From NCBI RefSeq assembly GCF_028292965.1, contig NZ_JAQGLG010000077.1, forward strand, positions 1 to 64,000: DNA of 64,000 nt, in the 5' to 3' direction. The position numbers and the translations under genes were made by a program. Shown here piece by piece: positions 19,840 to 27,548 of this stretch (positions within the stretch are counted from its first letter, which is position 1; each line of letters opens with the position of its first letter). Under the pieces are notes generated by a model. That model searched no databases. It was not told the DNA's origin and saw nothing but the letters and a program-made list of their open reading frames with translations. The stretch comes from Sphingomonas bacterium. Lineage in GTDB: Bacteria > Pseudomonadota > Alphaproteobacteria > Sphingomonadales > Sphingomonadaceae.

Positions 19840-22800
19840 TCAGAACACCAACCGCAGGCCGGCGGTAATGATCCGCCCGGTCCCGGCATAGACCGAGCTG
19901 AGCGGGTTGGCGGCGTACATGGTGCGATATTGCGGTGCGTTGGTCATGTTGCGGCCCTCCAGCGACAGTTTGGCGTAGCTGGTCAGCGCGTAGCTCATCG
20001 AGAAATCGAGGTTGAAGGTGTTGCCGGTGTAGCCGAAGTCGGCGACGACCGGCGAGTTGCACGCCGCGCCCGCACTGGTGGTGGTGCCGACGCTGCAGGT
20101 GCCGGTCGCGAGCGGGAATTTGTTGACATACTGGGTGCGGTAGGCGGTCGAGACGCGCGCCGAGAACTTCTTGTCCTCATAATAGAAAGTGGCGTTGAAC
20201 GCGTCGGGCGAGGTGTTGAGGAACGGCGCGTCGGCATAGCTGTTGCCCGCGGTCGAGCCGGCCTGGCCCTGCACCGTCGCCAGCGTCGAGCCGGTCAGAT
20301 AACTGAGCCGCGACGAGATGTGGGTATAGTTGGCGGTCATGCCGAAATTGTCGAATGGCGCGGGCAGGAAGCTGAAATTGGACTGGACGTTGATCTCCAG
20401 CCCCTTGATCACGCCGCCCGGCGCGTCGGTGAACTGGCGCACAGCATAGACGCCATCGGCCTGGGTATAGGCAAGCAGAGTCGGGCTGGTGATCGAGGCG
20501 AGCACGAGCTGATAGGTCGCGGGATCGTAGACAGACGACAGCGGCACTTCGCCGGCGGTCTGTTGCGGGAAATTGTCGAGTTTCTTGAGGAAGATCGCGA
20601 CCGAGATCAGGCCGTTCCTGCCGAAATAGCGTTCGAAGCTGAGATCGAGATTGGTTGCGCGGAACGGCTTGAGATAGGGATTGCCGACCGTGACCGCGGG
20701 CGCCGCGCCGGTCGCGCTGAGGCCGGTCGGGAACGAGGTGGTGCCCGGCGTCAGCGAGGAGAGCTGCGGCCGCGCGATGACCTTCGACGCGGCGAAGCGG
20801 ACGAGGAAGTTGGGCGCGACCTCGAATACCAGATTGGTCGAGGGCAGCACGTCGGTATATTCGTTCTGCGCCGTCACCACCACGCCGAGCACGCCGTTGC
20901 CGGCGCCGCCGACCGAGCCGGTCGAGTTGATCCTGGTTCTGGCGACGCGCACGCCGACATTGCCGCGGAAGGGCAGGCCGAACAGCGTGGCATCCCAATC
21001 TGCCTCGACAAAGCCCGACAGATCGGTCTCGCGCACCTGATTGGCCTGGCGCCCGTCCTGCACCAGCTGGTAATCCGAATATTTGTTGATGCAGTTGCAG
21101 TCGATGCCGAAGGCGTTGATGAATTTCTGCAGGTCGGGAACATACATGCTGGTCGGCGTGCCCGCCGGGACGTTGAGCCCCTGGCCGAAGCTGACCGTAC
21201 GGCCGAGCTGGGTGATGTTGAGCCCTGCCTCTGCCAGGGTCGGGTTGATCGCCTCGATCGTGGTGTTGTTGCGCCCCTGCAGGCTGAAATAGCGGAACTG
21301 TTTCCAGGTCGCGCCGGCGAGCAGCTTGAACTGGTCGCTGACATCCCAGGTCAAATTGCCGCGCGCGACGCGGAACGAGTTGCGCACGTCATCGCTCAGC
21401 GCGCGGATCGTCGACAGGCCCTTGACCAGCGACCAGTTGGCCGGGTTGGCGACGTCGAAGCCGGGGTTGAACAACGGCATCTTGCCGCCGCCACGCTCGT
21501 CATAGACGAAGCCGTTCTTGTCGATCGCATTGAATTCGGTGAGGAAACCCCGGCCGTAAAAGCTCGATTCCGAATAACCGCCGGTGCCGGTGAAATGCAG
21601 GCGTTCTCCCAAATCCTGTTTGAGGTTGATCGTCAGCTGCTTGAAGGTCGTGGTGCCGCTTTGCGAATCCGACGAGCTGCGCCAGTCGACATTGTCGAGC
21701 AGCAGGTAATCGGCCTGGCCCGCAGAATTGACGTCGGCGGCGCGGATGATGGTGTTGGGGCGGCCGATCAGCTCGTTGTAATAGGCGATCTGGTTGGCGT
21801 TCGCGATGTAGCCGGGCGAGCCGACCGAATTGTAATAATCGAACGGCTGCAGATTGTTGGGGTTAAAGCTGGTGCGCATGCCGGGCACGAGGGTGGTGCC
21901 GCCGCAATCGAGCGTCGCGCTCGCCGTGCAGCTGGGATAGAGCGCGACGCGGTCGGCGAGACCATTGGCGGTGCCGATGGCGCGCAGCGTGTTCTGCGCG
22001 ACGCCGGCATTGGTGCCGTTGCGGTTGAGGCCGATCGTGGTGATGCCGCTGACCGTGCTGTCCTGCTTGTAGCGCGAATAGACACCGTCGACGATGATCT
22101 CGGTATGCTCGGTCGGGCGCCATTGCATAGTCGCGGTCGCGCCGAGGCGCTGATAGCTCAGATCCTGATGGGTGATCGAGGCCAGCGCCGGGATGATGGT
22201 GGTCGGTGTGACCAGGGCATAGGCCGCCGGATCCGAGCCGAAGGTCGCGCCGGTGCCCAGGTTGGACGGGCGCGCGAAGCCATAGGTGTTGGGGGTGACG
22301 CCGTTGAGTTGCGAATTGCGATAGGCATATTCGAACTGGCCGGGATTGCGGCGATAGGCGTCGATCGACTGGCGCTCGCGCTGATAGGCGATGGTGCCCA
22401 TGATCGCGAAATTGTCGGTGATGTGCTGCGAGATCAGCGCGGTGAGGCGCGGGTTATAGGTCTTGCCGTTCTCGCGATATTCGCCCTCGAGCCCGAGTGC
22501 ATAACGGTTCTTCTTGTTCGCGAGCGGACGGCCGGTGGTGAGATCGATGATCGCGCCGAGCGCGCCCTCGTCGTTCGAGGCGGCGGTCGACTTGGTCACC
22601 GTGATGCCGCCGAACAGTTCGGAGGCGAAGGTGTTGAAGTCGAAGCCGCGCGAGCGGTTGGCGCCCGAGTCGGACTGGTTGCCGCCGGAGACGCTGAGCG
22701 CATCGGCGCCGTTGAGGCGGACCTGCTGGAAGTCGCCGCCGAGACCACGCACGGTGATCGAGCGGCCCTCGCCATTGTCGCGGTCGATCGACACGCCGGG

Positions 22801-23112
22801 CAGGCGCTGGATCGACTCGGCGAGGTTTGCGTCGGGGAAGTTGGCGATGTCCTCGGCGGAGATCGCGTCGATGATCTGGTTCGAGGCGCGCTTCTGGCCG
22901 AGCGCGCTGGCGAGCGAGGAACGGTAACCGGTGACAACGACGTCGTTGCTGGTGTTTTCGGGCTCCGCCGCGGGCTGATCCGACGCAGCGGCGGGGGCGG
23001 CGGGCGCCGCCGGTTCGGCCGCCATTGCCGCCGGGACCGGCGCCAAGATGCTCAAAGCTATAACAAAACGAGCCGTGCTGTGCCCCAGCCATGCGCGATT
23101 GACCGATGTCAT
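19840..23112 (-). CDS. TonB-dependent receptor
   Basis: 1090 aa; plug (VVVTGYRSSLASALGQKR...IQRLPGVSIDRDNGEGRSITVRGLGGDFQQVRLNG), beta-barrel and terminal F. Confidence 0.95.
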   Translation of the reverse strand: MTSVNRAWLGHSTARFVIALSILAPVPAAMAAEPAAPAAPAAASDQPAAEPENTSNDVVVTGYRSSLASALGQKRASNQIIDAISAEDIANFPDANLAESIQRLPGVSIDRDNGEGRSITVRGLGGDFQQVRLNGADALSVSGGNQSDSGANRSRGFDFNTFASELFGGITVTKSTAASNDEGALGAIIDLTTGRPLANKKNRYALGLEGEYRENGKTYNPRLTALISQHITDNFAIMGTIAYQRERQSIDAYRRNPGQFEYAYRNSQLNGVTPNTYGFARPSNLGTGATFGSDPAAYALVTPTTIIPALASITHQDLSYQRLGATATMQWRPTEHTEIIVDGVYSRYKQDSTVSGITTIGLNRNGTNAGVAQNTLRAIGTANGLADRVALYPSCTASATLDCGGTTLVPGMRTSFNPNNLQPFDYYNSVGSPGYIANANQIAYYNELIGRPNTIIRAADVNSAGQADYLLLDNVDWRSSSDSQSGTTTFKQLTINLKQDLGERLHFTGTGGYSESSFYGRGFLTEFNAIDKNGFVYDERGGGKMPLFNPGFDVANPANWSLVKGLSTIRALSDDVRNSFRVARGNLTWDVSDQFKLLAGATWKQFRYFSLQGRNNTTIEAINPTLAEAGLNITQLGRTVSFGQGLNVPAGTPTSMYVPDLQKFINAFGIDCNCINKYSDYQLVQDGRQANQVRETDLSGFVEADWDATLFGLPFRGNVGVRVARTRINSTGSVGGAGNGVLGVVVTAQNEYTDVLPSTNLVFEVAPNFLVRFAASKVIARPQLSSLTPGTTSFPTGLSATGAAPAVTVGNPYLKPFRATNLDLSFERYFGRNGLISVAIFLKKLDNFPQQTAGEVPLSSVYDPATYQLVLASITSPTLLAYTQADGVYAVRQFTDAPGGVIKGLEINVQSNFSFLPAPFDNFGMTANYTHISSRLSYLTGSTLATVQGQAGSTAGNSYADAPFLNTSPDAFNATFYYEDKKFSARVSTAYRTQYVNKFPLATGTCSVGTTTSAGAACNSPVVADFGYTGNTFNLDFSMSYALTSYAKLSLEGRNMTNAPQYRTMYAANPLSSVYAGTGRIITAGLRLVF

Positions 23113-23158
23113 CTTAACCTCCCCCTATATTTGCCGACTCTGCGTCGTGCGTCTCCGA

Positions 23159-23172
23159 TGACACCGGTATCA
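23159..23172. promoter_or_regulatory. Candidate LacI-type operator upstream of the TonB-dependent receptor
   Basis: TGACACCGGTATCA, near-palindromic around CCGG, 47-60 bp upstream of the receptor start. Confidence 0.4.
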
Positions 23173-23475
23173 ATAAAATTTCTGTCATGCAATGGGGCCG
23201 GCCCGGCCCGACAGAGCGGCGAAAATCTCCCCTGCTCGGGCTGCTTTTTGGGGAATTTACTGTAGGAATTTCAGTGGCCTGCGCCCACACTCCCCTGCTC
23301 GACAAAAGCAGGAGAGAGTTTTGCGGGGGGCAGGGAGCGCGGCCGGCCGGGCAGGGGCGGGCACGGTGGCGGGCAGGCGAAGTCGATTCAACTTGTTCAA
23401 CATATCGGCGATTCACGGGGCGGAATGATCCGGGTGCCACCATGCGCGCCCGGCCAGCGTGGTTGAATCACGCCG

Positions 23476-23514
23476 GCCGCGCGCGGTGGGGGGGGGGGGG
23501 GGGGCGCGCGCGGC
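23476..23514. repeat. 17-nt poly-G tract inside a 10-bp inverted repeat
   Basis: GCCGCGCGCG (23476-23485), GT, G17 (23488-23504), CGCGCGCGGC (23505-23514). Confidence 0.85.
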
Positions 23515-23858
23515 TCGGGCGGTGATGGAGCGGCATGATGAGCGAATGTGAAAAGGCGCGTGAGGAGGCGGAGGCTTATGGCGCCTATATAGGCGAGGCG
23601 ATGGAATAAGCTGAACTGGACGGAGGCGCTGCGCACGCGCGGGCCGTAATTGGACGCGCGGCTTGTTCATCGCGCTGCCGGCACATCGCCGAAATCGCTT
23701 CACGACATCGTCCGGTCGCGATTTCAAGCTAGTTGAGGTGATGCGGTGGGTCGCAGATGTGCCCAGGCAACGAGAACTGTGGTCCTCTACCGTCCGCATC
23801 ACCTATCCGGCTTTGTCGATGTATGTTTGATTTTCCGCAGCTGATATGCCCCGGACCT

Positions 23859-23887
23859 CTTGAACCGTCAAAAACCCGAACCTACCT
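23859..23887 (+). promoter_or_regulatory. Candidate RpoH (sigma-32-like) promoter for hsp20-1
   Basis: CTTGAA ... CCTACCT with an 18-nt spacer after CTTG. Confidence 0.35.
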
Positions 23888-23968
23888 TTTCGCTCGCCGG
23901 GCGCCATTTTCCGGGTCCGGTGGGACAATGAGAGCGCCGGCTGCATACCCGCGCTTTTCATGCCCAGA

Positions 23969-23985
23969 TCGCTTCACATGGAGGA
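23969..23985 (+). promoter_or_regulatory. Candidate ROSE-type RNA thermometer hairpin sequestering the hsp20 SD
   Basis: UCGCUUC-ACAU-GGAGGA: U(C)GCU motif pairs with GGAGGA leaving one bulged G; SD 8 nt before the ATG at 23993. Confidence 0.5.
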
Positions 23986-23992
23986 TTTGGAA

Positions 23993-24472
23993 ATGAGAAC
24001 CAATTTCGACTTCACCCCGTACCGCCGTTCCACGGTCGGCTTCGACCGGCTGTTCGACCTGCTCGAAACCAACGCGCGGACCGACGCCGCCGACGGCTAT
24101 CCGCCGTTCGATATCATGCGCGATGGCGAGGACAGCTTCTGCATCACGCTCGCGGTGGCCGGCTTCCGTCCGGACGAGATCGAGGTGGTCGCCCAGCAGA
24201 ACCAGCTCACGGTTACGGGCAAGCGCGCCGACGACCAGGATCGGGGCGAGTATTTGCACCGTGGCATCGCCGCGCGGCCCTTCGAGCGTCGCTTCCAGCT
24301 CGCCGACTTCATCGAGGCGGGGAGCGCCCGGTTCGAAAACGGCCTGCTCAGCATCGAGCTGAAACGGGTCGTTCCGGAGGCCATGAGGCCGCGCAAGATC
24401 GAGATCGGAGGTGGCACTCCCGCCAATGACCGGATCGCGGGGCCGACCGACCAAAGCCGCGAGGCGGCCTGA
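23993..24472 (+). CDS. Hsp20/alpha-crystallin family small heat shock protein
   Basis: MRTNFDFTPYRRSTVGFDRLFDLLE, alpha-crystallin domain, ENGLLSIEL motif; SD GGAGG precedes the ATG. Confidence 0.93.
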   Translation: MRTNFDFTPYRRSTVGFDRLFDLLETNARTDAADGYPPFDIMRDGEDSFCITLAVAGFRPDEIEVVAQQNQLTVTGKRADDQDRGEYLHRGIAARPFERRFQLADFIEAGSARFENGLLSIELKRVVPEAMRPRKIEIGGGTPANDRIAGPTDQSREAA

Positions 24473-24549
24473 CCGGTTCATCGGCGCCGCCCACGGGGGC
24501 GGCGGCCGGTGAGCCACACCAACTCAAGCCAGGAAAGGAGAGATGACCC

Positions 24550-25068
24550 ATGGCTATTCGTGATCTGATCCCCTGGAGTCGGCAGGAGAACCGGCTCCCG
24601 GCACCCGTCAGCGGCGAGCAGCGTGAGCGCGCCGAGCATCCGCTTCTGTCGCTTCATCGTGAGATGAACCGGCTGTTCGACGATGTTTTCCGCGGGTTCG
24701 ATATGCCGGCGTTCGGCAATACCGGCCCCGGCGCGGCATGGCCACGCGTCGAGTTGGGCGAAAGCGACCATGACATCCGCGTCACCGCCGAATTGCCCGG
24801 CTTGGGCGAAAAGGATGTCGATATCTCGCTCGAAGAAGGCGTGCTGACGCTCCGCGGCGAAAAGCACTCCCAGGTCGAGGACCGCAATCGCGGCTATTCC
24901 GAGCGCAGCTATGGCCGCTTCGAGCGGCGCATCGGCCTGCCCAACGGCATAGACCGTGACCGCGCGACTGCGTCGTTCGAGAATGGCGTGCTGACCGTGG
25001 TTCTGCCCAAAACCGAAGCCGCGAACGAGAATGTCCGCCGCATTCCGGTCAATGCCAACGCGGCATGA
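24550..25068 (+). CDS. Hsp20/alpha-crystallin family small heat shock protein
   Basis: LHREMNRLFDDVFRGF...ELPGLGEKDVDISLEEGVLTLRGEK...FENGVLTVVLPK. Confidence 0.95.
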   Translation: MAIRDLIPWSRQENRLPAPVSGEQRERAEHPLLSLHREMNRLFDDVFRGFDMPAFGNTGPGAAWPRVELGESDHDIRVTAELPGLGEKDVDISLEEGVLTLRGEKHSQVEDRNRGYSERSYGRFERRIGLPNGIDRDRATASFENGVLTVVLPKTEAANENVRRIPVNANAA

Positions 25069-25122
25069 TGGGAGGGCCCGGGGTTTCCGCCCCGGGCCTG
25101 ACCTTCGCGACCGGGCGAGCGC

Positions 25123-25149
25123 TTAGAGCATGATGACATGATGCTCTAG
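25123..25149. terminator. Imperfect inverted repeat, putative terminator after hsp20-2
   Basis: AGAGCATGATGACATGATGCTCT; AGAGCAT/ATGCTCT arms. Confidence 0.35.
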
Positions 25150-25241
25150 GCTGCGCCGGTCCCGCGCGCAGCGGCTGGGTCATCGGAGAACGGCCTGCCG
25201 CTGTGGCGCCCGGCTCTCGATCAGCAGCGAAAGGACGAAAT

Positions 25242-25847
25242 ATGCGTAAACCCGGTACTGCCGTTCTGGCCGGCGGGGCCGCACTTGCTGTCGCCGGCGC
25301 CGTGCTTGCCGCCAATCATGACATGCATCGGCTGAACGTCGGCCTGCCGGACGGCTCGGTCGCCAGCATCGAATATGAGGGGGACGTTGCGCCCCGGATT
25401 TCGATCGCGACTGTGCCGCGCGCCCTTCCGGCCGGCTTCGTCGATGGGTTCGATAACGCGCCTTTTGGTGCGTTCGACAGAATCGCTGCCGAAATCGATC
25501 GACAGGCTGGAGCGATGATCCATGTGGTCAGCGCACTCCAGGCCGCGCCGATCTCCCGCGACGGCATGCTCGACCTTGCCGGGTCCGACAAGCTGCCGGC
25601 AGGTGCAATTCATTACCGGTTCTTCTCGACAAACGGGAACAGCAGGTGCGATCGCAGCATCGAGGTGACGTCCTATGGCTCCGGCCGGAAGCCCAAGGTC
25701 ATCTTGAGCAACTCGGGCGATTGCAGGTCGGAGGCGCTGAACACGGCAGCGCGCGCGGAAGCACCGGTTCACCCTTCGGTTCCAGCTCCGACGAAGGTTA
25801 CCCCGACCCCGGCCATGGAAGGCCCGGATAGGGGGCCGACCGCCTGA
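25242..25847 (+). CDS. Exported hypothetical protein
   Basis: MRKPGTAVLAGGAALAVAGAVLAANHD signal-like N-terminus; SD AAAGGACG; no family recognised. Confidence 0.7.
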   Translation: MRKPGTAVLAGGAALAVAGAVLAANHDMHRLNVGLPDGSVASIEYEGDVAPRISIATVPRALPAGFVDGFDNAPFGAFDRIAAEIDRQAGAMIHVVSALQAAPISRDGMLDLAGSDKLPAGAIHYRFFSTNGNSRCDRSIEVTSYGSGRKPKVILSNSGDCRSEALNTAARAEAPVHPSVPAPTKVTPTPAMEGPDRGPTA

Positions 25848-25903
25848 CACTATACGGAAGCGGCCTGCGTGCCGCTTCCGCCCCTGCCAATGTCGCCTGC
25901 GCC

Positions 25904-26533
25904 ATGCACGTTTCCCCAAGCGTTCTCTCGAGTTTCGTCACGCTGCTGGTCACGATCGGGCCGATCGAGACAGCGGTCATCTTCGCCAGCCTGACGGCGG
26001 GCATCCACCGCAGTGAGCGCCTGACCCTCGCCATCCGATCATGCGGGATTGCCGGGCTGGTCCTGTTGCTGTTCGCGATCGGCGGCAATATCACGCTCGA
26101 CCTGCTCCATGTCTCGCTGCCGGCGTTCCGGGTTGCCGGTGGGCTGCTGCTTTTCCTCCAGGCGCTCAGCCTGACCTTCTCGGGCCCGGGCCTGTCGTCG
26201 ATCAGTGAAGGCGAGCGCCGCGATGCCGAGCGTCCGGGCGACATCGCCGTTTTCCCCCTGGCCTTTCCGCTCATTGCCGGCCCCGGCAGCTTGTCGGCTA
26301 CCGTCCTGTTGATGGGGCGCACGGAAGGCTGGATCGAAGCCGCAGGCGTAATCGCGATGATCATGGTCTGCGTCGGCCTCACCTACGGCGCGATGCGAAC
26401 CGCCGAGCGTCTTGTGGCGTTGCTTGGCGCAACAGGCGCCGACGTGGTTCGGCGCATCTCCGGCGTGCTACTCGCGGGGCTTGCGATCCAGTTCGTCTTT
26501 GATGGCCTCGAACGCGCGCCCTTCCTGCACTGA
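25904..26533 (+). CDS. MarC family membrane protein
   Basis: Polytopic protein; FVTLLVTIGPIETAVIFASLT, PLAFPLIAGPGSLSATVLL. Confidence 0.88.
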   Translation: MHVSPSVLSSFVTLLVTIGPIETAVIFASLTAGIHRSERLTLAIRSCGIAGLVLLLFAIGGNITLDLLHVSLPAFRVAGGLLLFLQALSLTFSGPGLSSISEGERRDAERPGDIAVFPLAFPLIAGPGSLSATVLLMGRTEGWIEAAGVIAMIMVCVGLTYGAMRTAERLVALLGATGADVVRRISGVLLAGLAIQFVFDGLERAPFLH

Positions 26534-26545
26534 GCGCGCGCGCCC

Positions 26546-26902
26546 TCAGGACAGCCCGTCGAGGATCGCGCCGAGCCGATCGAGCAGCGCCGCATTGCTC
26601 GCCGCTTTCGGCAGCTCGCGGTGGACGAAGGTTCGCAGCCGCCGGACATCGCGGAGCGGCAATCGCAGTTCGAGACGCGTATCGGAGAGGGTTGCGGGGT
26701 CATTGCGTTGCGCCGCCTTCCCCGACGCCAGGAAATGGTCGAGCAGCCGCTTGCGATCGGCAAAGGTCCAGCCGAGCGCATCCAACTCCGCTGGCGCGAG
26801 GCCCAGCAGCGCCAGCGCGATCTCCATGATGTCGTCAAAGGCCAGCGCGAGGCGGACAGTGCGACCGCCGCGCTCGCGCCAGCGCCGCGCCGGGCTGCGC
26901 AT
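26546..26902 (-). CDS. Hypothetical protein
   Basis: ORF from MRSPARRWRERGGRTVRLALAFDDIMEIALALLGL; plausible globular composition; start uncertain. Confidence 0.5.
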   Translation of the reverse strand: MRSPARRWRERGGRTVRLALAFDDIMEIALALLGLAPAELDALGWTFADRKRLLDHFLASGKAAQRNDPATLSDTRLELRLPLRDVRRLRTFVHRELPKAASNAALLDRLGAILDGLS

Positions 26903-26954
26903 CAGGCCTCCGATGAACTGCGGGGCGGAGGCGATGTCGCGACCGCAACCATGA

Positions 26955-27188
26955 TCAATGCCTCGTCCTGGGCAATGCTCCGTCGTCCAGCGCGCGCAAC
27001 GCGGCGAGAACGTCGTCGACCGGCACCGGACGCTCGACATCAGCCGGGCGGCGCAACGCCGGCTGGTCTGGGACCGCCGCGGCGTCGGATGCCCATGAAG
27101 CAAGGATCGCACGCTTCACCTCAGGCTCGAGGTTGGGGTGGCGTGCGACGTCGAAAGGGTCAGTGAAACGGGAAGAAGCTTGCGACAC
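26955..27188 (-). CDS. Small hypothetical protein (77 aa)
   Basis: MSQASSRFTDPFDVARHPNLEPEVKRAILASWASDAAAV...PVDDVLAALRALDDG; non-repetitive and soluble-like. Confidence 0.6.
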   Translation of the reverse strand: MSQASSRFTDPFDVARHPNLEPEVKRAILASWASDAAAVPDQPALRRPADVERPVPVDDVLAALRALDDGALPRTRH

Positions 27189-27548
27189 GACGATCCTCCT
27201 TTCCTGTCGCTATTACTCAACGACCCGAGGGCCGAAGCAAGATTGGGAACGCGATGCGGCGGATTCAAGATGATTTGCCTCTTGTGGCGCACCTGTCCGT
27301 ACGACCGCGTGATCCTTCGGATCAATGCCAAGTCAGGGCAAGCTGCCGGCCGTTTAGACGAACACCGACAGAAGCTGCGAACAGCTTCCGGCCAATACCA
27401 GCCGCCCCGACCGCTCACCCCATTCGACGGTAATCTCGCAGCCGCTACCATGCTGCGCGTCTATGGCTGATTCCCCGCAAGCTATGCGCCAGCCTCGCCG
27501 GATCGGCGTAGCCTGTCCGTGAAGACCGCAAGGCAACACGGAGAAATC

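Noticed and set aside
16828-19868. Long plus-strand ORFs (532 aa, 491 aa) opposite the GH28 and esterase genes
   Set aside because: Antisense shadows of well-supported genes; no recognisable domain.
19768-23265. 1165-aa plus-strand ORF opposite the TonB-dependent receptor
   Set aside because: Low-complexity Arg/Ala/Gly/Glu-rich shadow frame of a GC-rich gene; the minus strand encodes a clear TonB-dependent receptor.
26621-27166. 181-aa plus-strand ORF in the stress cluster
   Set aside because: Arg/Gln-rich with poor codon character; the minus-strand ORFs here look more protein-like, though neither is certain.
23859-27188. Transmissible locus of stress tolerance (tLST/LHR)
   Set aside because: Only Hsp20 genes are shared; ClpK, FtsH, YfdX, HdeD, KefB and DegP components are absent.
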